Source of the DNA: Rothia uropygialis | Lineage (GTDB): Bacteria; Actinomycetota; Actinomycetes; Actinomycetales; Micrococcaceae | Assembly: GCF_004137765.1 (NCBI RefSeq) | Contig: NZ_NOIS01000002.1 | Span: 248,001-312,000 of the forward strand | Reading direction: 5' to 3' | Length of the DNA: 64,000 bases | In this document: piece by piece, positions 1 to 9,191 of the stretch | Layout of the letters: each line of letters opens with the position of its first letter | Position numbering within the stretch: position 1 is the first letter of the stretch | Notes under the pieces: generated by a model | Databases searched by the model: none | What the model was told of the DNA's origin: nothing | What the model saw: only the letters and a program-made list of their open reading frames with translations | Made by a program: the position numbers and the translations under genes

Positions 1-53
1 CGTCATGCCATTCCTATTCTTGCGTTGATCCGGTGGACCGTCATCATCGACAC

Positions 54-791
54 ATGGAGGGTTGGCGCAGATCCAAATCCGCATCGCTTCCCGAGTGATC
101 CGGGTATTCTCTTGTCCCGCGTACGCGGCGGCGAAACGTGTGGCGGCGACATAGAGTTCAGACAGGCCGGTGTATGCGTTGCGGTCAGGGACACGTCCGC
201 CCCACTGGTCACCCGACCCATCGGTGGGGCTCGGCAATCAGACTCTGGAACATATCGTTGGACGGTGTTTGCGCTTGGCCGCGGCCTCACGAATCGCGGC
301 ATTCACGAAGCCGCTTGGTTAGTCGTCGGATCGCCTTCTGACTTCAGCTGTTGTGTCGCACCGCTTCGTTCCCATGCTTTGTCGCCCCACCCCGTGCGCA
401 CTTCAGTTTCATATTGGCTGTGGTCGGCCCCAGCAAAGATATCCTTAATCGTCATGGAACGGCCATTCTTTACTGTTCCGAGAGTGTGTCGGACGACAGC
501 GACCTGTTCGTTGATTCGGTCACGCTGCTCTTCCATGAGGTCCAGTTGAGTCTCGGCTGCTTCAGCGGGAGAGCTCTCGTCGTCAAGCGCGAGGTAAATA
601 GCTGCGAGGGGAGGTCGAACGCGCAGAGATAAAACGCGGTAGAGCCGTGAAATCTCGGCGTCCCCATAGAACCGATATCCGTTGCTTGCGACCCGTGACG
701 GGTAGATGAGGCCTACCTGCTCGTCGTGTCATAGCGTTCGACTGGCGATCCCAGCCGCCTTGGCAGGGTCTCTGATCGGCCATTCCGCCAT
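54..791 (-). pseudogene. Decayed TipA-like MerR-family regulator (MerR HTH plus TipAS domain)
   Basis: Reading the minus strand from an ATG at 791 gives a MerR helix-turn-helix start (AKAAGIASRTL). It is cut by an in-frame TGA at 731-729 where the family has Arg (LRHYD), then resumes in the same frame with VASNGYRFYGDAEISRLYRVL and the TipAS entry DHSQYETEV, stopping at 303. Further TipAS-like pieces lie beyond in other frames: FVNAAIREAAA near 300, FQSLIAEPHRWVG near 235-200, and GLSELYVAATRFAAAY near 160-115. At least three frameshifts are therefore needed besides the nonsense codon; an extra T in the GTCGGGTGACCAG stretch is one. Intact TipA-type proteins bind drugs and activate their own promoter. 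This copy should be non-functional. It starts about 10 bp after the VOC pseudogene, so the two were probably one operon. Confidence 0.8.
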
Positions 792-801
792 ATTGCTCTC
801 G

Positions 802-1245
802 CTAGTCAGGTTTCCCGTTCTGTTCGGCTGCCGCTGGAAGATCATATTCACCCTTGATGTGATCGCTCGCCCAAGCATGATCGACCGCCTGATCGCCCGT
901 ACGCGGAGTCGTTAGAGTAATCGCGTTTCCATCCCTGTCCATGAATGTGAGATCAGTCGAGAACCACGGAGTATCTAGCGGCCCCGTGACCTCTGCACCG
1001 CCCCCAGGCGGTCGCCGACCTCCTCCAGGTTTACGTCCCCCGCAGTGAACGATGCAGATACTGATCCGTGTGCCGCAGCGCCCTGGGCCATGAGAATGTC
1101 TTGGTACTTCTCGCGGCGCAGATGCACGAGCGAAGGCACACCACCGGGACCGGGATGGTAGAGCAAGGGTCACGAATCCCGCGGCGCCGTAGTGCGTTTC
1201 GGCCGCCTCAAGGCCGCTCACCACGAGGTTTACGAACATAGGCAT
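802..1245 (-). pseudogene. Frameshifted VOC-family (glyoxalase/bleomycin-resistance fold) protein
   Basis: The start MPMFVNLVVSGLEAAETHYG is typical of single-domain VOC proteins, which are beta-alpha-beta-beta-beta metalloenzymes or drug-binding proteins. After GFVTLA the reading frame shifts by one base near 1163-1172. The family sequence continues in the next frame (SLVHLRREKYQDILMAQG), then returns to the first frame near 996-1006, at a G-rich run, for GAEVTGPLDTPWFSTDL and LTFMDRDGNAITL. The two indels cancel (+1 then -1), so only the middle third is scrambled. A GTG at 1296 is an alternative start. Because one indel touches a G run, sequencing error is possible, but the adjacent regulator is also broken, which favours real decay. 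Paired VOC and TipA-like genes suggest a lost resistance or small-molecule response locus. Confidence 0.75.
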
Positions 1246-2002
1246 CACGTATATCGACCGGTCAATTGCCGGCCCGTTATTCTCAATCCTGAGCACCGCA
1301 TTCCCAGTTGACGTTGCAACAGAGTCAAGGCGTCAGTGCGTATCGTCCCTCTGTAGAGGACGTAGCGGATCAAAGGTACACATTGCCGACAGAAGCGTCA
1401 TGGCCAGCACACGATCTCGTCGACCAGGCGCGGCTCCGGTTTGGCGTTGAGAGATGTCCGAGAACCTGCCGTTGAGACCAGTTTGGTCCTGGAGGCTCAG
1501 CAAGCGGTGGAGGAACGCAACGATGCCGCTCATTCGAAACGAAAAATACCCCAGTTATGTCCGCACGAGGGTGGAAGAAATCACGTCCGACGTGGCGGTG
1601 AAGCCTTCCTACCCCGCTATTCCCGTTGCATTGGCTGCGGGACGTTTGAAGCCCAAGACGGATGCACGACGGGACTCGGCTGCCACGCAACTTTTTGTCG
1701 GGCTCCCTCATGGCCTCGGTCGTGCGTGGTGGGGTGTTGTTGTGTAGCAATTTGCTCGTGCACCCACCGTTTCAGGTCAATACCCCTACTGAGCAAAGGT
1801 AGGTTTGCTGGCGGTGCGGAGGAGCATATCGGACCTCACCTGCGGGTCCTTGGAGCTGCTCTGGTCGTGGCGTTGAGGCCACTCACATTGGATCCTACGA
1901 CTTGTAGGAACGATGAGGGCCGATCGGGCCAGAAGAGCCCGGGGCCGAAGGTACATCGGTTGTGGACGATTCGACCGGTTCGCTGCATGCCTTGGGAAGA
2001 GA
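1246..2002. other. Gene-poor stretch, no recognisable product
   Basis: About 750 bases without a supportable gene. Open frames exist on both strands (for example plus 1454-1747 and minus 1370-1750), but none shows family motifs, plausible composition or a convincing ribosome site. A small hairpin, TCCTAC/GTAGGA, sits at 1893-1909. Its position next to two pseudogenes suggests it may be more decayed sequence, though I could not match it to any family. Confidence 0.4.
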
Positions 2003-2043
2003 AGAAGGGCCCCAATCCTCAAGGAGAGGATTGGGGCCCTTCT
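2003..2043 (-). terminator. Intrinsic terminator of the ctaC-ctaD-ctaF unit
   Basis: An 18-bp perfect inverted repeat (2003-2020 with 2026-2043, loop AAGGA) begins 26 bases beyond the ctaF stop. On the minus strand it is followed by the pyrimidine-rich TCTTCTCTTCCC, so it most likely ends the oxidase transcript. Confidence 0.85.
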
Positions 2044-2068
2044 ATCGCTGGGGTGTGACGCTCGCGAT

Positions 2069-2470
2069 CTAGTGAGCGTGGCTTCCGCGGCTGTATTCGT
2101 AGACCCAACCGACCAGACCAATCATGGCAAGCGGGAACGCGAGCATGAGGAGCCACCAACCGATAGCCATGGCCACAACACCGATTGCCGCTGCGATGGC
2201 GATGAGGAGAGGCCACCAGCTCCAAGGCGAATAGAAGCCGTAATCGCCTGCGGCATCGACGATTTCACCGTCCAAGTTATCCGAGGGCTGGTTGGGATGC
2301 TTCTTCGAAGTGAAGCTGAAGAAGAAGCCCAAGAACGCCGACATCAACGCGGTCAACAGGAGGGCCGGGAATCCGACCCATTCGGTAAATCCTGTCATGA
2401 ACCCGTAGACGAGAGTCACCGGGATCAGGAAGATGAACAAAGCCCAAAAAAGGATGCCATTTTCGCGCAT
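2069..2470 (-). CDS. ctaF: Cytochrome c oxidase subunit IV (actinobacterial type)
   Basis: This 133-residue membrane protein begins MRENGILFW and has four hydrophobic stretches at about residues 8-28, 33-53, 84-104 and 106-124, as expected for the small actinobacterial subunit IV of the aa3 oxidase. It carries no redox ligands and is thought to stabilise the core subunits in the bcc-aa3 respiratory supercomplex. A clear AGGAGG lies 8 bases before the ATG. It is last in the ctaC-ctaD-ctaF unit, 11 bases after ctaD, and is followed by a strong terminator. Length and neighbours make the assignment secure. Confidence 0.93.
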   Translation of the reverse strand: MRENGILFWALFIFLIPVTLVYGFMTGFTEWVGFPALLLTALMSAFLGFFFSFTSKKHPNQPSDNLDGEIVDAAGDYGFYSPWSWWPLLIAIAAAIGVVAMAIGWWLLMLAFPLAMIGLVGWVYEYSRGSHAH

Positions 2471-2481
2471 CTGCTTGCCTC

Positions 2482-4185
2482 CTAGGAGTTGACCGTGGCG
2501 GCCTTGCGGGCAGCCGACGCGACGTCGTGGTTGGTGGACAACTCGGGATGGTGCAGATCAAGTGCAGGCCGTTCCGAGCGGATTCGCGGCAGGGCCGTGA
2601 AGTTGTGACGCGGCGGCGGGCAGGATGTCGCCCATTCCAGGGAGCTTCCAAAGCCCCACGGGTCATCGACTTCAACCTTCTTGCCGTTGCGGGTCGTGAT
2701 GTAGACATTCCAGAAGAACGGCAGCATCGACACCGCCAGAATCATGGCGCCGACGGTCGAGAACTGGTTCATCCAGGTGAAACCGTCCTCTGGCATGTAG
2801 TCAGCATAACGACGCGGCATTCCGTCCACACCCAGCCAGTGCTGGATCAGGAAGGTCGTGTGGAAGCCGATGAACAGCAGCCAGAAGTGGATTTTGCCCA
2901 GTCGTTCGTTGAGCATCTTGCCGGTGAACTTGGGCCACCAGAAGTAGATACCACCGAACATGCAGAACACGACCGTTCCGAAGACCGTGTAGTGGAAGTG
3001 CGCGACCACGAAGTACGAATCCGAAAGATGGAAATCCAGCGGAGGGGTGGCCAGGATGATCCCGGTCACACCGCCGAACAAGAAGGTCAACAGGAATCCG
3101 AAGACCCACAAGAGTGGCGTCTCGAAGGTAATGGATCCCTGCCACATCGTGCCGATCCAGTTGAAGAACTTCACGCCAGTGGGGACACCGATCATCATCG
3201 TCATGAACGAGAAGAACGGAAGCATAACAGCACCGGTGACGTACATGTGGTGGGCCCACACAGTCACGGACAGCGCAGCAATGGCGATCGTCGCGTAGAC
3301 GAGTCCCTTGTACCCGAAAATCGGTTTGCGTGAGAACACCGGAATGATCTCAGAGACGATTCCGAAGAATGGTAAGGCCAAAACGTAGACCTCGGGGTGC
3401 CCGAAGAACCAGAAGAGGTGCTGCCACAGGATCGCACCACCATTTTCGGCGTCGAAGATATGACCGCCCAGCCTACGATCCATACCCAAGGCAAACAGCG
3501 CGGCTGCCAGGGGCGGGAAGATCATGATGAGGAGGATCGCCGTAATCAACGTGGTCCAGGTGAAAATCGGCATGCGCCACATGGTCATGCCCGGAGCGCG
3601 CATGCAGAGGATAGTCGTCAAGAAGTTGACGCCACCCATGATGGTGCCGAAGCCCTGCAAGGCAAGGCCGAAGACCCATAGATCGCCGCCCACGCTCGGA
3701 CTGTACGTGGTGGAGTTCAACGGAGCATAGGCGAACCAACCGAAGGATGCCGCGCCCTGCGGGGTGATGAACCCGGAAATTGCGACAAGGGAGCCGAACA
3801 GGAAGAACCAGAAGGCAAGCGCGTTAAGCCGCGGGAAAGCGACATCGGGAGCACCGATCTGCAGGGGCACGATCACGTTGGCGAAGCCGATGAACATGGG
3901 GGTACCAAACATCAGCAACATCAGGGTGCCGTGCATGGTGAACAGCTGGTTGAACTGCTCTTTGGTCTCCAGGATCTGCATGCCGGGCTCGAATAGCTCA
4001 AGGCGCATCACGAGGGCCATGATGCCGGCCAGCAAGAAGAAGATGAAGGACGCGATCAGATACATGTATCCGATGGTCTTGTGGTCGGTAGAAGTCAACC
4101 AGCTGACGACGATCCGTCCCCGGGACCGGGGAACGGTGCGTTGCGCAACCGTTGTTTCTTCAGCTGAATACTCGAATGTAGACAC
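2482..4185 (-). CDS. ctaD: Cytochrome c oxidase subunit I (aa3 type)
   Basis: This is the catalytic, heme-copper subunit of the terminal oxidase, reducing O2 to water while pumping protons. The 567-residue protein has about twelve membrane segments and the conserved ligands: the heme a His in TMHGTLML, the CuB His and cross-linked Tyr in [11 protein letters not shown], the paired CuB His in WAHHMYVTG, and the two heme ligands in [11 protein letters not shown]. The start is a GTG preceded by GGGGAG. It lies 10 bases after ctaC and 11 before ctaF. The soluble C-terminus is proline- and arginine-rich, as usual in actinobacteria. Other oxidase subunits (ctaE, qcrCAB) are not in this window. Confidence 0.97.
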   Translation of the reverse strand: MSTFEYSAEETTVAQRTVPRSRGRIVVSWLTSTDHKTIGYMYLIASFIFFLLAGIMALVMRLELFEPGMQILETKEQFNQLFTMHGTLMLLMFGTPMFIGFANVIVPLQIGAPDVAFPRLNALAFWFFLFGSLVAISGFITPQGAASFGWFAYAPLNSTTYSPSVGGDLWVFGLALQGFGTIMGGVNFLTTILCMRAPGMTMWRMPIFTWTTLITAILLIMIFPPLAAALFALGMDRRLGGHIFDAENGGAILWQHLFWFFGHPEVYVLALPFFGIVSEIIPVFSRKPIFGYKGLVYATIAIAALSVTVWAHHMYVTGAVMLPFFSFMTMMIGVPTGVKFFNWIGTMWQGSITFETPLLWVFGFLLTFLFGGVTGIILATPPLDFHLSDSYFVVAHFHYTVFGTVVFCMFGGIYFWWPKFTGKMLNERLGKIHFWLLFIGFHTTFLIQHWLGVDGMPRRYADYMPEDGFTWMNQFSTVGAMILAVSMLPFFWNVYITTRNGKKVEVDDPWGFGSSLEWATSCPPPRHNFTALPRIRSERPALDLHHPELSTNHDVASAARKAATVNS

Positions 4186-4195
4186 CGGTACTCCC

Positions 4196-5053
4196 CTACT
4201 TCGATTCGTTCATGTTGGGATTGCGGTTGTACTCATCGCCGAGGCGTCCGTTGTTGCCCTGGTTCTTGAGGTCCTGCATGTGCTTGTCATAGTCGTCCTG
4301 GGAGACGACCTTTACGTTGAAGAGCATTTCTGAGTGGTACTCACCGCAGAGTTCGGCGCATTTGCCCTGGTAATCACCGGGGCCACCCGTCTTGAAGTCC
4401 ATGTAGTTGGTCTGACCGGGGATGGTGTCGATCTTTTGCAGGAATGCGGGCACCCAGAATGAGTGGTTCACGTCGCGGGACTTGAGCTGGAGCTCAACTT
4501 CGGTGTTCTCCGGCAGGTAGAGGGTCGGAAGCTTGTCCTCCCGGCCAGGCTGGCCGTCGAGACGAGCTTGCGTGCCTGAGGTGTAAGTATCGCTGTCCAG
4601 GTAATTGAAGTCCCAAGCCCACTGCTTGCCATAGACCTCAACTGTGACTCCCGGATGATCCCAACGACTGTCGACCGAACGCTCTGCTTTGTCGGAGAAC
4701 GCGAAGAGGCTCACGATCAAAACGATCGGGATGATCGTGTACATGATCTCGAGAGGAAGGTGATATCCCAGCTGGCGCGGGTAGCCGGTTTCTCCCTTGC
4801 GGCGACGATAGGCGATGATGCACCAGAGCATCAGACCCCAGGTCACCAGACCGACTGCGAGTGCAGCGATCCAGGAGCCGATCCAAAGATCCATGATCGT
4901 GTCGACGTTGTCGGTGGTGCCGCGCTTGGTCGGCAAGAAGCCGACCTCAGCGCTATCCGAACAACCCGTCAACAGCAGCGTGGCGGCCGCTGTCGCGCCG
5001 ATGGCGACAATGCCTTTGGCGCGACTGCTACCGGTTCGTTTCTGCGAACTCAC
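4196..5053 (-). CDS. ctaC: Cytochrome c oxidase subunit II (lipoprotein, CuA)
   Basis: This subunit takes electrons from the cytochrome bcc complex and passes them through a binuclear CuA centre to subunit I. The chosen GTG at 5053 has AGGAAGG seven bases upstream and gives a short lipoprotein signal ending LLLTGC; an in-frame ATG at 5116 would add 21 residues before the signal and is less likely. Two membrane helices follow ([20 protein letters not shown] and [17 protein letters not shown]), then the periplasmic cupredoxin domain with the CuA motif [12 protein letters not shown]. The acidic/Asn-rich tail is unremarkable. It is the first gene of the oxidase unit. The upstream DNA holds several palindromes (5177-5228). 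Confidence 0.95.
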   Translation of the reverse strand: MSSQKRTGSSRAKGIVAIGATAAATLLLTGCSDSAEVGFLPTKRGTTDNVDTIMDLWIGSWIAALAVGLVTWGLMLWCIIAYRRRKGETGYPRQLGYHLPLEIMYTIIPIVLIVSLFAFSDKAERSVDSRWDHPGVTVEVYGKQWAWDFNYLDSDTYTSGTQARLDGQPGREDKLPTLYLPENTEVELQLKSRDVNHSFWVPAFLQKIDTIPGQTNYMDFKTGGPGDYQGKCAELCGEYHSEMLFNVKVVSQDDYDKHMQDLKNQGNNGRLGDEYNRNPNMNESK

Positions 5054-5176
5054 AGACTGCCCTTCCTCTAATTTCCGTGCGTGTGATGAACGCTGAGCCG
5101 ATACACCGTTTCCCATGTGCTCGTGCGACAGCGTTCTGGTCTTAGTACGAGCTTACTCGTCCCTGCGGATTTCCGC

Positions 5177-5228
5177 TGACACTGTGTCACCACAGTACCC
5201 CGAAAGTCGGAGCAGATTCAGCTCCGAC
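5177..5228 (-). promoter_or_regulatory. Cluster of palindromes in the ctaC upstream region (candidate operator/promoter)
   Basis: Three perfect inverted repeats lie 124-175 bases before ctaC: TGACACTGTGTCA (5177-5189), overlapping ACTGTG-TCAC-CACAGT (5181-5196), and GTCGGAGC-N7-GCTCCGAC (5206-5228). A possible -10, TACTGT on the minus strand, overlaps the second repeat, with TGAATC 17 bases upstream as a weak -35. The arrangement looks like one or two dimeric regulator sites on the oxidase promoter. The regulator is unknown. Confidence 0.5.
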
Positions 5229-5277
5229 ATATCTGCCAAGGCCGAGTTGGAGCCCGTATTTTCGACCTTAACAAGAC

Positions 5278-5318
5278 TATGGCCCGGTCCTCCCCAAAGC
5301 GGGAATGACCGGGCCATA
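5278..5318 (-). terminator. Hairpin terminator downstream of erpA
   Basis: A 12-bp perfect inverted repeat, TATGGCCCGGTC/GACCGGGCCATA (5278-5289 and 5307-5318), begins 32 bases after the erpA stop and separates it from the ctaC promoter region. The downstream minus-strand sequence, GTCTTGTTAAG, is only moderately T-rich. Confidence 0.7.
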
Positions 5319-5349
5319 TTACGCACCGTCTGGACGCGATCTATATCAC

Positions 5350-5712
5350 TTAGTTGAAAGAATCACCACAGGCGCAGGAACCCTGCGCATTGGGATTGTC
5401 AATCGAGAAGCCCTGTTTCTGAATGGTGTCTTCGAAGTCGATCGTCGAGCCTTCCAGGTAAGGAGTGCTCATCCGGTCAACAATGACCTCGACGCCGTCA
5501 AACTCGCGTAGAGCGTCTCCATCGAGAACACGCTCGTCAAAGTACAACTGGTAGATCAAACCTGAGCAACCACCGGGCTGAACCGCAACACGAAGTCGCA
5601 AGTCTGTTCGCCCCTCCTGTTCCAGAAGGGTGCGTACCTTCTCGGCTGCTCCTTCGGTGAGAGTCACGCCGTGAGTCGGCATCTCGGTCTTCATTTCGGG
5701 TGCAACAGTCAT
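5350..5712 (-). CDS. erpA: HesB/IscA-family iron-sulfur cluster insertion protein
   Basis: An A-type carrier that passes Fe-S clusters to apoproteins. The 120-residue protein has the family's single domain with the three cluster-binding cysteines: one in QPGGCSGLIYQL and two in the C-terminal GSCACGDSF. It lies upstream of the oxidase genes, an arrangement also seen around mycobacterial ctaC. It has its own terminator (5278-5318), so it is probably a separate transcript. Its length is normal for ErpA-type proteins. Confidence 0.92.
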   Translation of the reverse strand: MTVAPEMKTEMPTHGVTLTEGAAEKVRTLLEQEGRTDLRLRVAVQPGGCSGLIYQLYFDERVLDGDALREFDGVEVIVDRMSTPYLEGSTIDFEDTIQKQGFSIDNPNAQGSCACGDSFN

Positions 5713-5863
5713 ATCGCGACCTGCCTTTCTGCTCGCCTCAAGCCTAGCTATTGCTCTCGCGTCAGTGTAACCCTATTACCGCTCTCGTTATTCCTCGGCG
5801 GGCCGAACCTTTGCCCATGCTGGAGGCTCGGCACGCACCTTGGACCGGGCGTGTGGGGCATCA

Positions 5864-7285
5864 TCAGCGAGAATGATTCATGCGGACCATGAAGAATGCT
5901 TCGGATTCTATGGCACGCTGGAAATCTGGAATGAAGAGAGACTCGTTGGCGCTGTGTGCGCGGGTGTCCGGGTCCTCGATGCCCGTGATGAGGATCGCCG
6001 CATCAGGGAACATCTGCGTCAACGATGCTACGAACGGAATCGATCCGCCCATTCCCATCAGAACGGGCTCGGTATTCCACGCGTCCTTCATCGACTCCAG
6101 CACAGCCCGAGCCGGACCGCTGCTCACATCCGATTCGAAAGGCTGACCGGCTTCGCCGCCGTCGTATTCGACTGTTGACCCCCAGGGTGCGTTCCGCGTC
6201 AGGTGTTCTTCCAGAAGCCGATGGGCCTCATGAGGATCCTGCCCCGGCGCGAGGCGAAGACTGACTCGAGCCCGGGCTGTGGAGGCCATGGTGTTGGAGG
6301 ATTGGTCGACCGACGTGATGTCCATCCCGATGATGGACAGCGCCGGCTGATTCCACAGCCGTGATGAGATGCTACCCGTACCGGTGAGGCGGAAATTTTC
6401 GAGCGCACCGGCATCGGTGCGGAAATCTGCTTCCGAGTAGTCGAGCTCAGGATCCGGGCCACGAACCAGGCCGTCGACCGCTACGGACCCCGCGTCATCG
6501 TGCAAGGATGCCAGGAGACGCACCATGGCCGTATTCGCATCAACCAAGGGACCTCCGAACATTCCCGAGTGAAGGGCATGGTCCAGGGTCCTCACCGTGA
6601 CGGTTCCTGAGATGACACCGCGAAGGCTCGTGGTCAGCGCGGGAACTCCGGCGCGCCAGTTGGAAGAATCCGCGACCACGATTGCGTCCGCCTGAAGTTT
6701 GTCTTGATAGGTGGCGAGGAAGTTCCCGAAGCTCGGTGAGCCGGCCTCTTCCTCGCCTTCGATGAACAAAGTAATGCCTATTCCAAGTTCGTTGCCCAGA
6801 ACGCTGTGAAGCGCATCGACCGATGCAAGGTGAGTCATCAAACCGGCTTTGTCGTCTGCAGCGCCGCGTCCGTAAAGGCGGTCGCCGACCTCGGTTGCGA
6901 CCCAAGGATCCGTATTCCAGTCCGCTACGTCGCCAACCGGTTGAACGTCATGGTGGGCATAAAGAAGAACTGTCGGGTATCCAGCGCGAGGGTGCTTTCG
7001 GGCGACGACGGCCGGCATGCCCTGGCCCCCATCAGGCTTGTCGGCAGTGAGGATTTCGACGTCGTCGAAACCGGACTCGCGGGCGAGCTCCGCGACCCGT
7101 CCGGCGCTTTCGCGCACCCGGGACAGATCGTGACTTTCCCATGCTACCGAGGGGATCGATACGAGCTCCTTGAGAGTTGCCAGAGTGTTCTGGAATGTCT
7201 GCTCGACACGAGCTTTAATCTCAACCTTAATCGAAGGTTCTACGTTTCGACCGTCATTGGCGCTAGTTACATCGTTGTTCGTCAT
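5864..7285 (-). CDS. M20-family zinc dipeptidase
   Basis: A cytoplasmic metallopeptidase that cleaves dipeptides. The expected di-zinc motifs are present: YAHHDVQP (first His ligand and catalytic Asp), GRGAADDKAG (bridging Asp) and FIEGEEEAGS (catalytic Glu and Glu ligand), with the dimerisation domain in the middle and the late His in DTRAHSANESL. I chose the ATG at 7285 because AAGG lies 8 bases upstream; a GTG three codons earlier is possible. At 473 residues it fits the dipeptidase branch rather than the shorter ArgE/DapE enzymes. It is divergent from the DUF3043 gene, with a short shared promoter region. The exact substrate cannot be read from the sequence. Confidence 0.9.
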   Translation of the reverse strand: MTNNDVTSANDGRNVEPSIKVEIKARVEQTFQNTLATLKELVSIPSVAWESHDLSRVRESAGRVAELARESGFDDVEILTADKPDGGQGMPAVVARKHPRAGYPTVLLYAHHDVQPVGDVADWNTDPWVATEVGDRLYGRGAADDKAGLMTHLASVDALHSVLGNELGIGITLFIEGEEEAGSPSFGNFLATYQDKLQADAIVVADSSNWRAGVPALTTSLRGVISGTVTVRTLDHALHSGMFGGPLVDANTAMVRLLASLHDDAGSVAVDGLVRGPDPELDYSEADFRTDAGALENFRLTGTGSISSRLWNQPALSIIGMDITSVDQSSNTMASTARARVSLRLAPGQDPHEAHRLLEEHLTRNAPWGSTVEYDGGEAGQPFESDVSSGPARAVLESMKDAWNTEPVLMGMGGSIPFVASLTQMFPDAAILITGIEDPDTRAHSANESLFIPDFQRAIESEAFFMVRMNHSR

Positions 7286-7351
7286 AGCCGCCACCTTATG
7301 CTTCTGGCGCGGTGGAAGGTAACAGGGCGCGCCATCAAGTATCCTGGAGGG

Positions 7352-7951
7352 GTGTTCGGAAGCAAGAAGAAATCCTCAGCTGAAAGCGTTGCCACGGAAG
7401 AGTCGTCGGACTCGATGAACTCTTCAGAGGCCGCAAGGGCTCAAGGCAAGGGCCGCCCCACTCCAACTCGTAAAGAAAGGGAGGCCGCCCGCAAGCGTCC
7501 CCTCGTGCCTGATGATCGCAAGATGGCCAAGCAGAAGGAACGCGAGGCCGCCAGGGAAGCGCGAGTACGGCAGAACCAGGCGATGCAGACGGGCGATGAT
7601 CGTTACTTGCCTGTTCGCGACCGCGGCCACCAGCGTCGTTTCATCCGGGATTATGTCGATGCCAGGTTCAATATCGGTGACTACTTCATCGTCATTTTGC
7701 TCGTCATCTTCGTTCTCGGCTTGGTGATGCCGCTCCACATCCAGCAGTTCACGATCTACGTCATGTGGATCTTCATTGCGATCTGGCTCCTGGACTTCTT
7801 CATCCTGTGGAGGAAACTCAAGAAACTTGTGATCGAGAAATTCGGTTCCGCCGAGGCGGGATCCGGAATGTATGTATTCAACCGGGTCATGATGATCCGT
7901 CGTTTGCGGATGCCCAAGCCGCAGGTCAAGCGAGGGGAATTCCCCTCCTAA
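7352..7951 (+). CDS. DUF3043 membrane protein
   Basis: A 199-residue protein of unknown function, widespread in actinobacteria. The charged N-terminus (GKGRPTPTRKEREAARKRPL and further Arg/Lys/Glu-rich sequence to about residue 85) is followed by the conserved RRFIRDYVDARFNIGDYF and two membrane segments (about 110-130 and 134-152), then a basic C-terminus. The GTG start is chosen because VFGSKKK matches the family N-terminus. GGAGG sits only one base before it, which is too close for a normal ribosome site, so translation may use a leaderless transcript. It is one of few plus-strand genes in the first half of the window and converges on pyrD. Confidence 0.88.
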   Translation: MFGSKKKSSAESVATEESSDSMNSSEAARAQGKGRPTPTRKEREAARKRPLVPDDRKMAKQKEREAAREARVRQNQAMQTGDDRYLPVRDRGHQRRFIRDYVDARFNIGDYFIVILLVIFVLGLVMPLHIQQFTIYVMWIFIAIWLLDFFILWRKLKKLVIEKFGSAEAGSGMYVFNRVMMIRRLRMPKPQVKRGEFPS

Positions 7952-7976
7952 ACCCTGTGCGGTACTTTACTGAAGT

Positions 7977-8016
7977 GAGGGCGGCCGGTCATCCCCTAGG
8001 ATGGCCGGCCGCCCTC
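7977..8016. terminator. Bidirectional terminator between the DUF3043 gene and pyrD
   Basis: A 16-bp stem (7977-7992 with 8001-8016, one G-U pair) sits between two converging genes, 25 bases after the DUF3043 stop and 26 bases after the pyrD stop. It can serve both transcripts. Neither side has a long T-run. Confidence 0.75.
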
Positions 8017-8041
8017 AAGCGTTGACGCCGGCGCTCCGAAG

Positions 8042-9130
8042 TCAGCGGCGTAGGCGCCTCATTTTCTTCAGGCCACGGTTGATCCGGGCAGCCCAGAACG
8101 GGCCTTCGTACAGGAAAGCGGTGTAGCCCTGGACCAGATTGGCTCCGCATTGCAGACGCTCTTCCACGTCCCCGGCCGAGGTGACTCCCCCGACCGAAAT
8201 GATGGTCATGTCTGCCCCGACACGAGCCCGAACAGCCGAGAGAACTTCTAGCGATCGTTTCCGTAGCGGTTCACCGGATAGGCCCCCCGCCCCGCATTCT
8301 TCGATATCGGCCGGAGAAGATTGAAGGCCCAAACCTTCGCGCCGAATCGTGGTGTTGGTGGCGATGATGCCGTCGAGCTCCAACTCAACCGCCAGATCGG
8401 CGATCGCCGCGACCTCAGCATCAGAAAGGTCGGGAGCGATTTTCACCAGTACCGGAACGTGCCGACGCGCGGCCAGTTCCGCTTCGCGTACGACTGCACC
8501 AAGCAGTGGCCGGAGTGCGTCGATGTGCTGCAGATCCCGAAGCCCGGGCGTGTTGGGTGAGCTCACGTTGACGGCGAGGTAGTCGGCCTGGGGAGCCAGC
8601 GTCCGCGTGCTGTGCACGTAGTCCTCGATCGCCTCCTCGACGGGCACGACCTTAGTTTTGCCGATATTCACACCGACGATCGGGCGGGTGCGTTCCTTGT
8701 AGTCGTGCCACAGGTCGGCATGGGCGGAAGCCAAACGCGGTCCGATCTGGTCGGCGCCGTCATTGTTGAATCCCATGCGATTGATCACCGCGTGATCCCG
8801 GACGAGTCGGTGCAATCGGGGCTTGGGGTTGCCGGACTGCGGTTGGCCGGTGACCGTTCCCACCTCCACGTGACCGAAGCCCAAGTCCGTCAGCGCGTTG
8901 ATCCCCGTGGCGCCTTTGTCGAAACCGGCCGCCAAGCCGAAGGGAGAAGGGAAGACGCGGCCGAGCGCTTCCGTGCGCAGAGATTTGTCCGGGGCCGTCA
9001 ACACACGGAGGACCTTGGAGACTCCCGATTGTCGGCATGCCTTGATTGCTGCGAAACCGATCGCGTGCGCTCTCTCCGCGTCCATACCGGAGAAGACGAT
9101 CTTGAAAAATGTCGGATAGAACCTGACCAC
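8042..9130 (-). CDS. pyrD: Dihydroorotate dehydrogenase (quinone), class 2
   Basis: The membrane-associated flavoenzyme of the fourth step of UMP synthesis; it oxidises dihydroorotate and reduces quinone. The 362-residue protein has the class 2 N-terminal helix ([19 protein letters not shown]), the FMN and substrate elements [22 protein letters not shown] and [15 protein letters not shown], with the catalytic Ser in that last motif, the NTT motif IIATNTTI, and the phosphate-binding VGGVTSAGD. The start is GTG with AGGAG seven bases before. It lies apart from the pyr operon at 44520-53455, as is usual in actinobacteria. Confidence 0.96.
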   Translation of the reverse strand: MVRFYPTFFKIVFSGMDAERAHAIGFAAIKACRQSGVSKVLRVLTAPDKSLRTEALGRVFPSPFGLAAGFDKGATGINALTDLGFGHVEVGTVTGQPQSGNPKPRLHRLVRDHAVINRMGFNNDGADQIGPRLASAHADLWHDYKERTRPIVGVNIGKTKVVPVEEAIEDYVHSTRTLAPQADYLAVNVSSPNTPGLRDLQHIDALRPLLGAVVREAELAARRHVPVLVKIAPDLSDAEVAAIADLAVELELDGIIATNTTIRREGLGLQSSPADIEECGAGGLSGEPLRKRSLEVLSAVRARVGADMTIISVGGVTSAGDVEERLQCGANLVQGYTAFLYEGPFWAARINRGLKKMRRLRR

Positions 9131-9191
9131 GGATTCTCCTAGGCCTTCGTTTTTTGAACATAAATTTGAGGTTGAGGGTTAGGACCTAAAA

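Noticed and set aside
1441-2058. A 205-codon plus-strand frame in the gene-poor region
   Set aside because: Cys/Arg-rich low-quality translation that runs into the ctaF terminator; nothing recognisable.
9179-9189. Palindrome TTAGGACCTAA between uppS and pyrD
   Set aside because: Too short and without context; no U-tract or promoter fit, so chance is the simplest reading.
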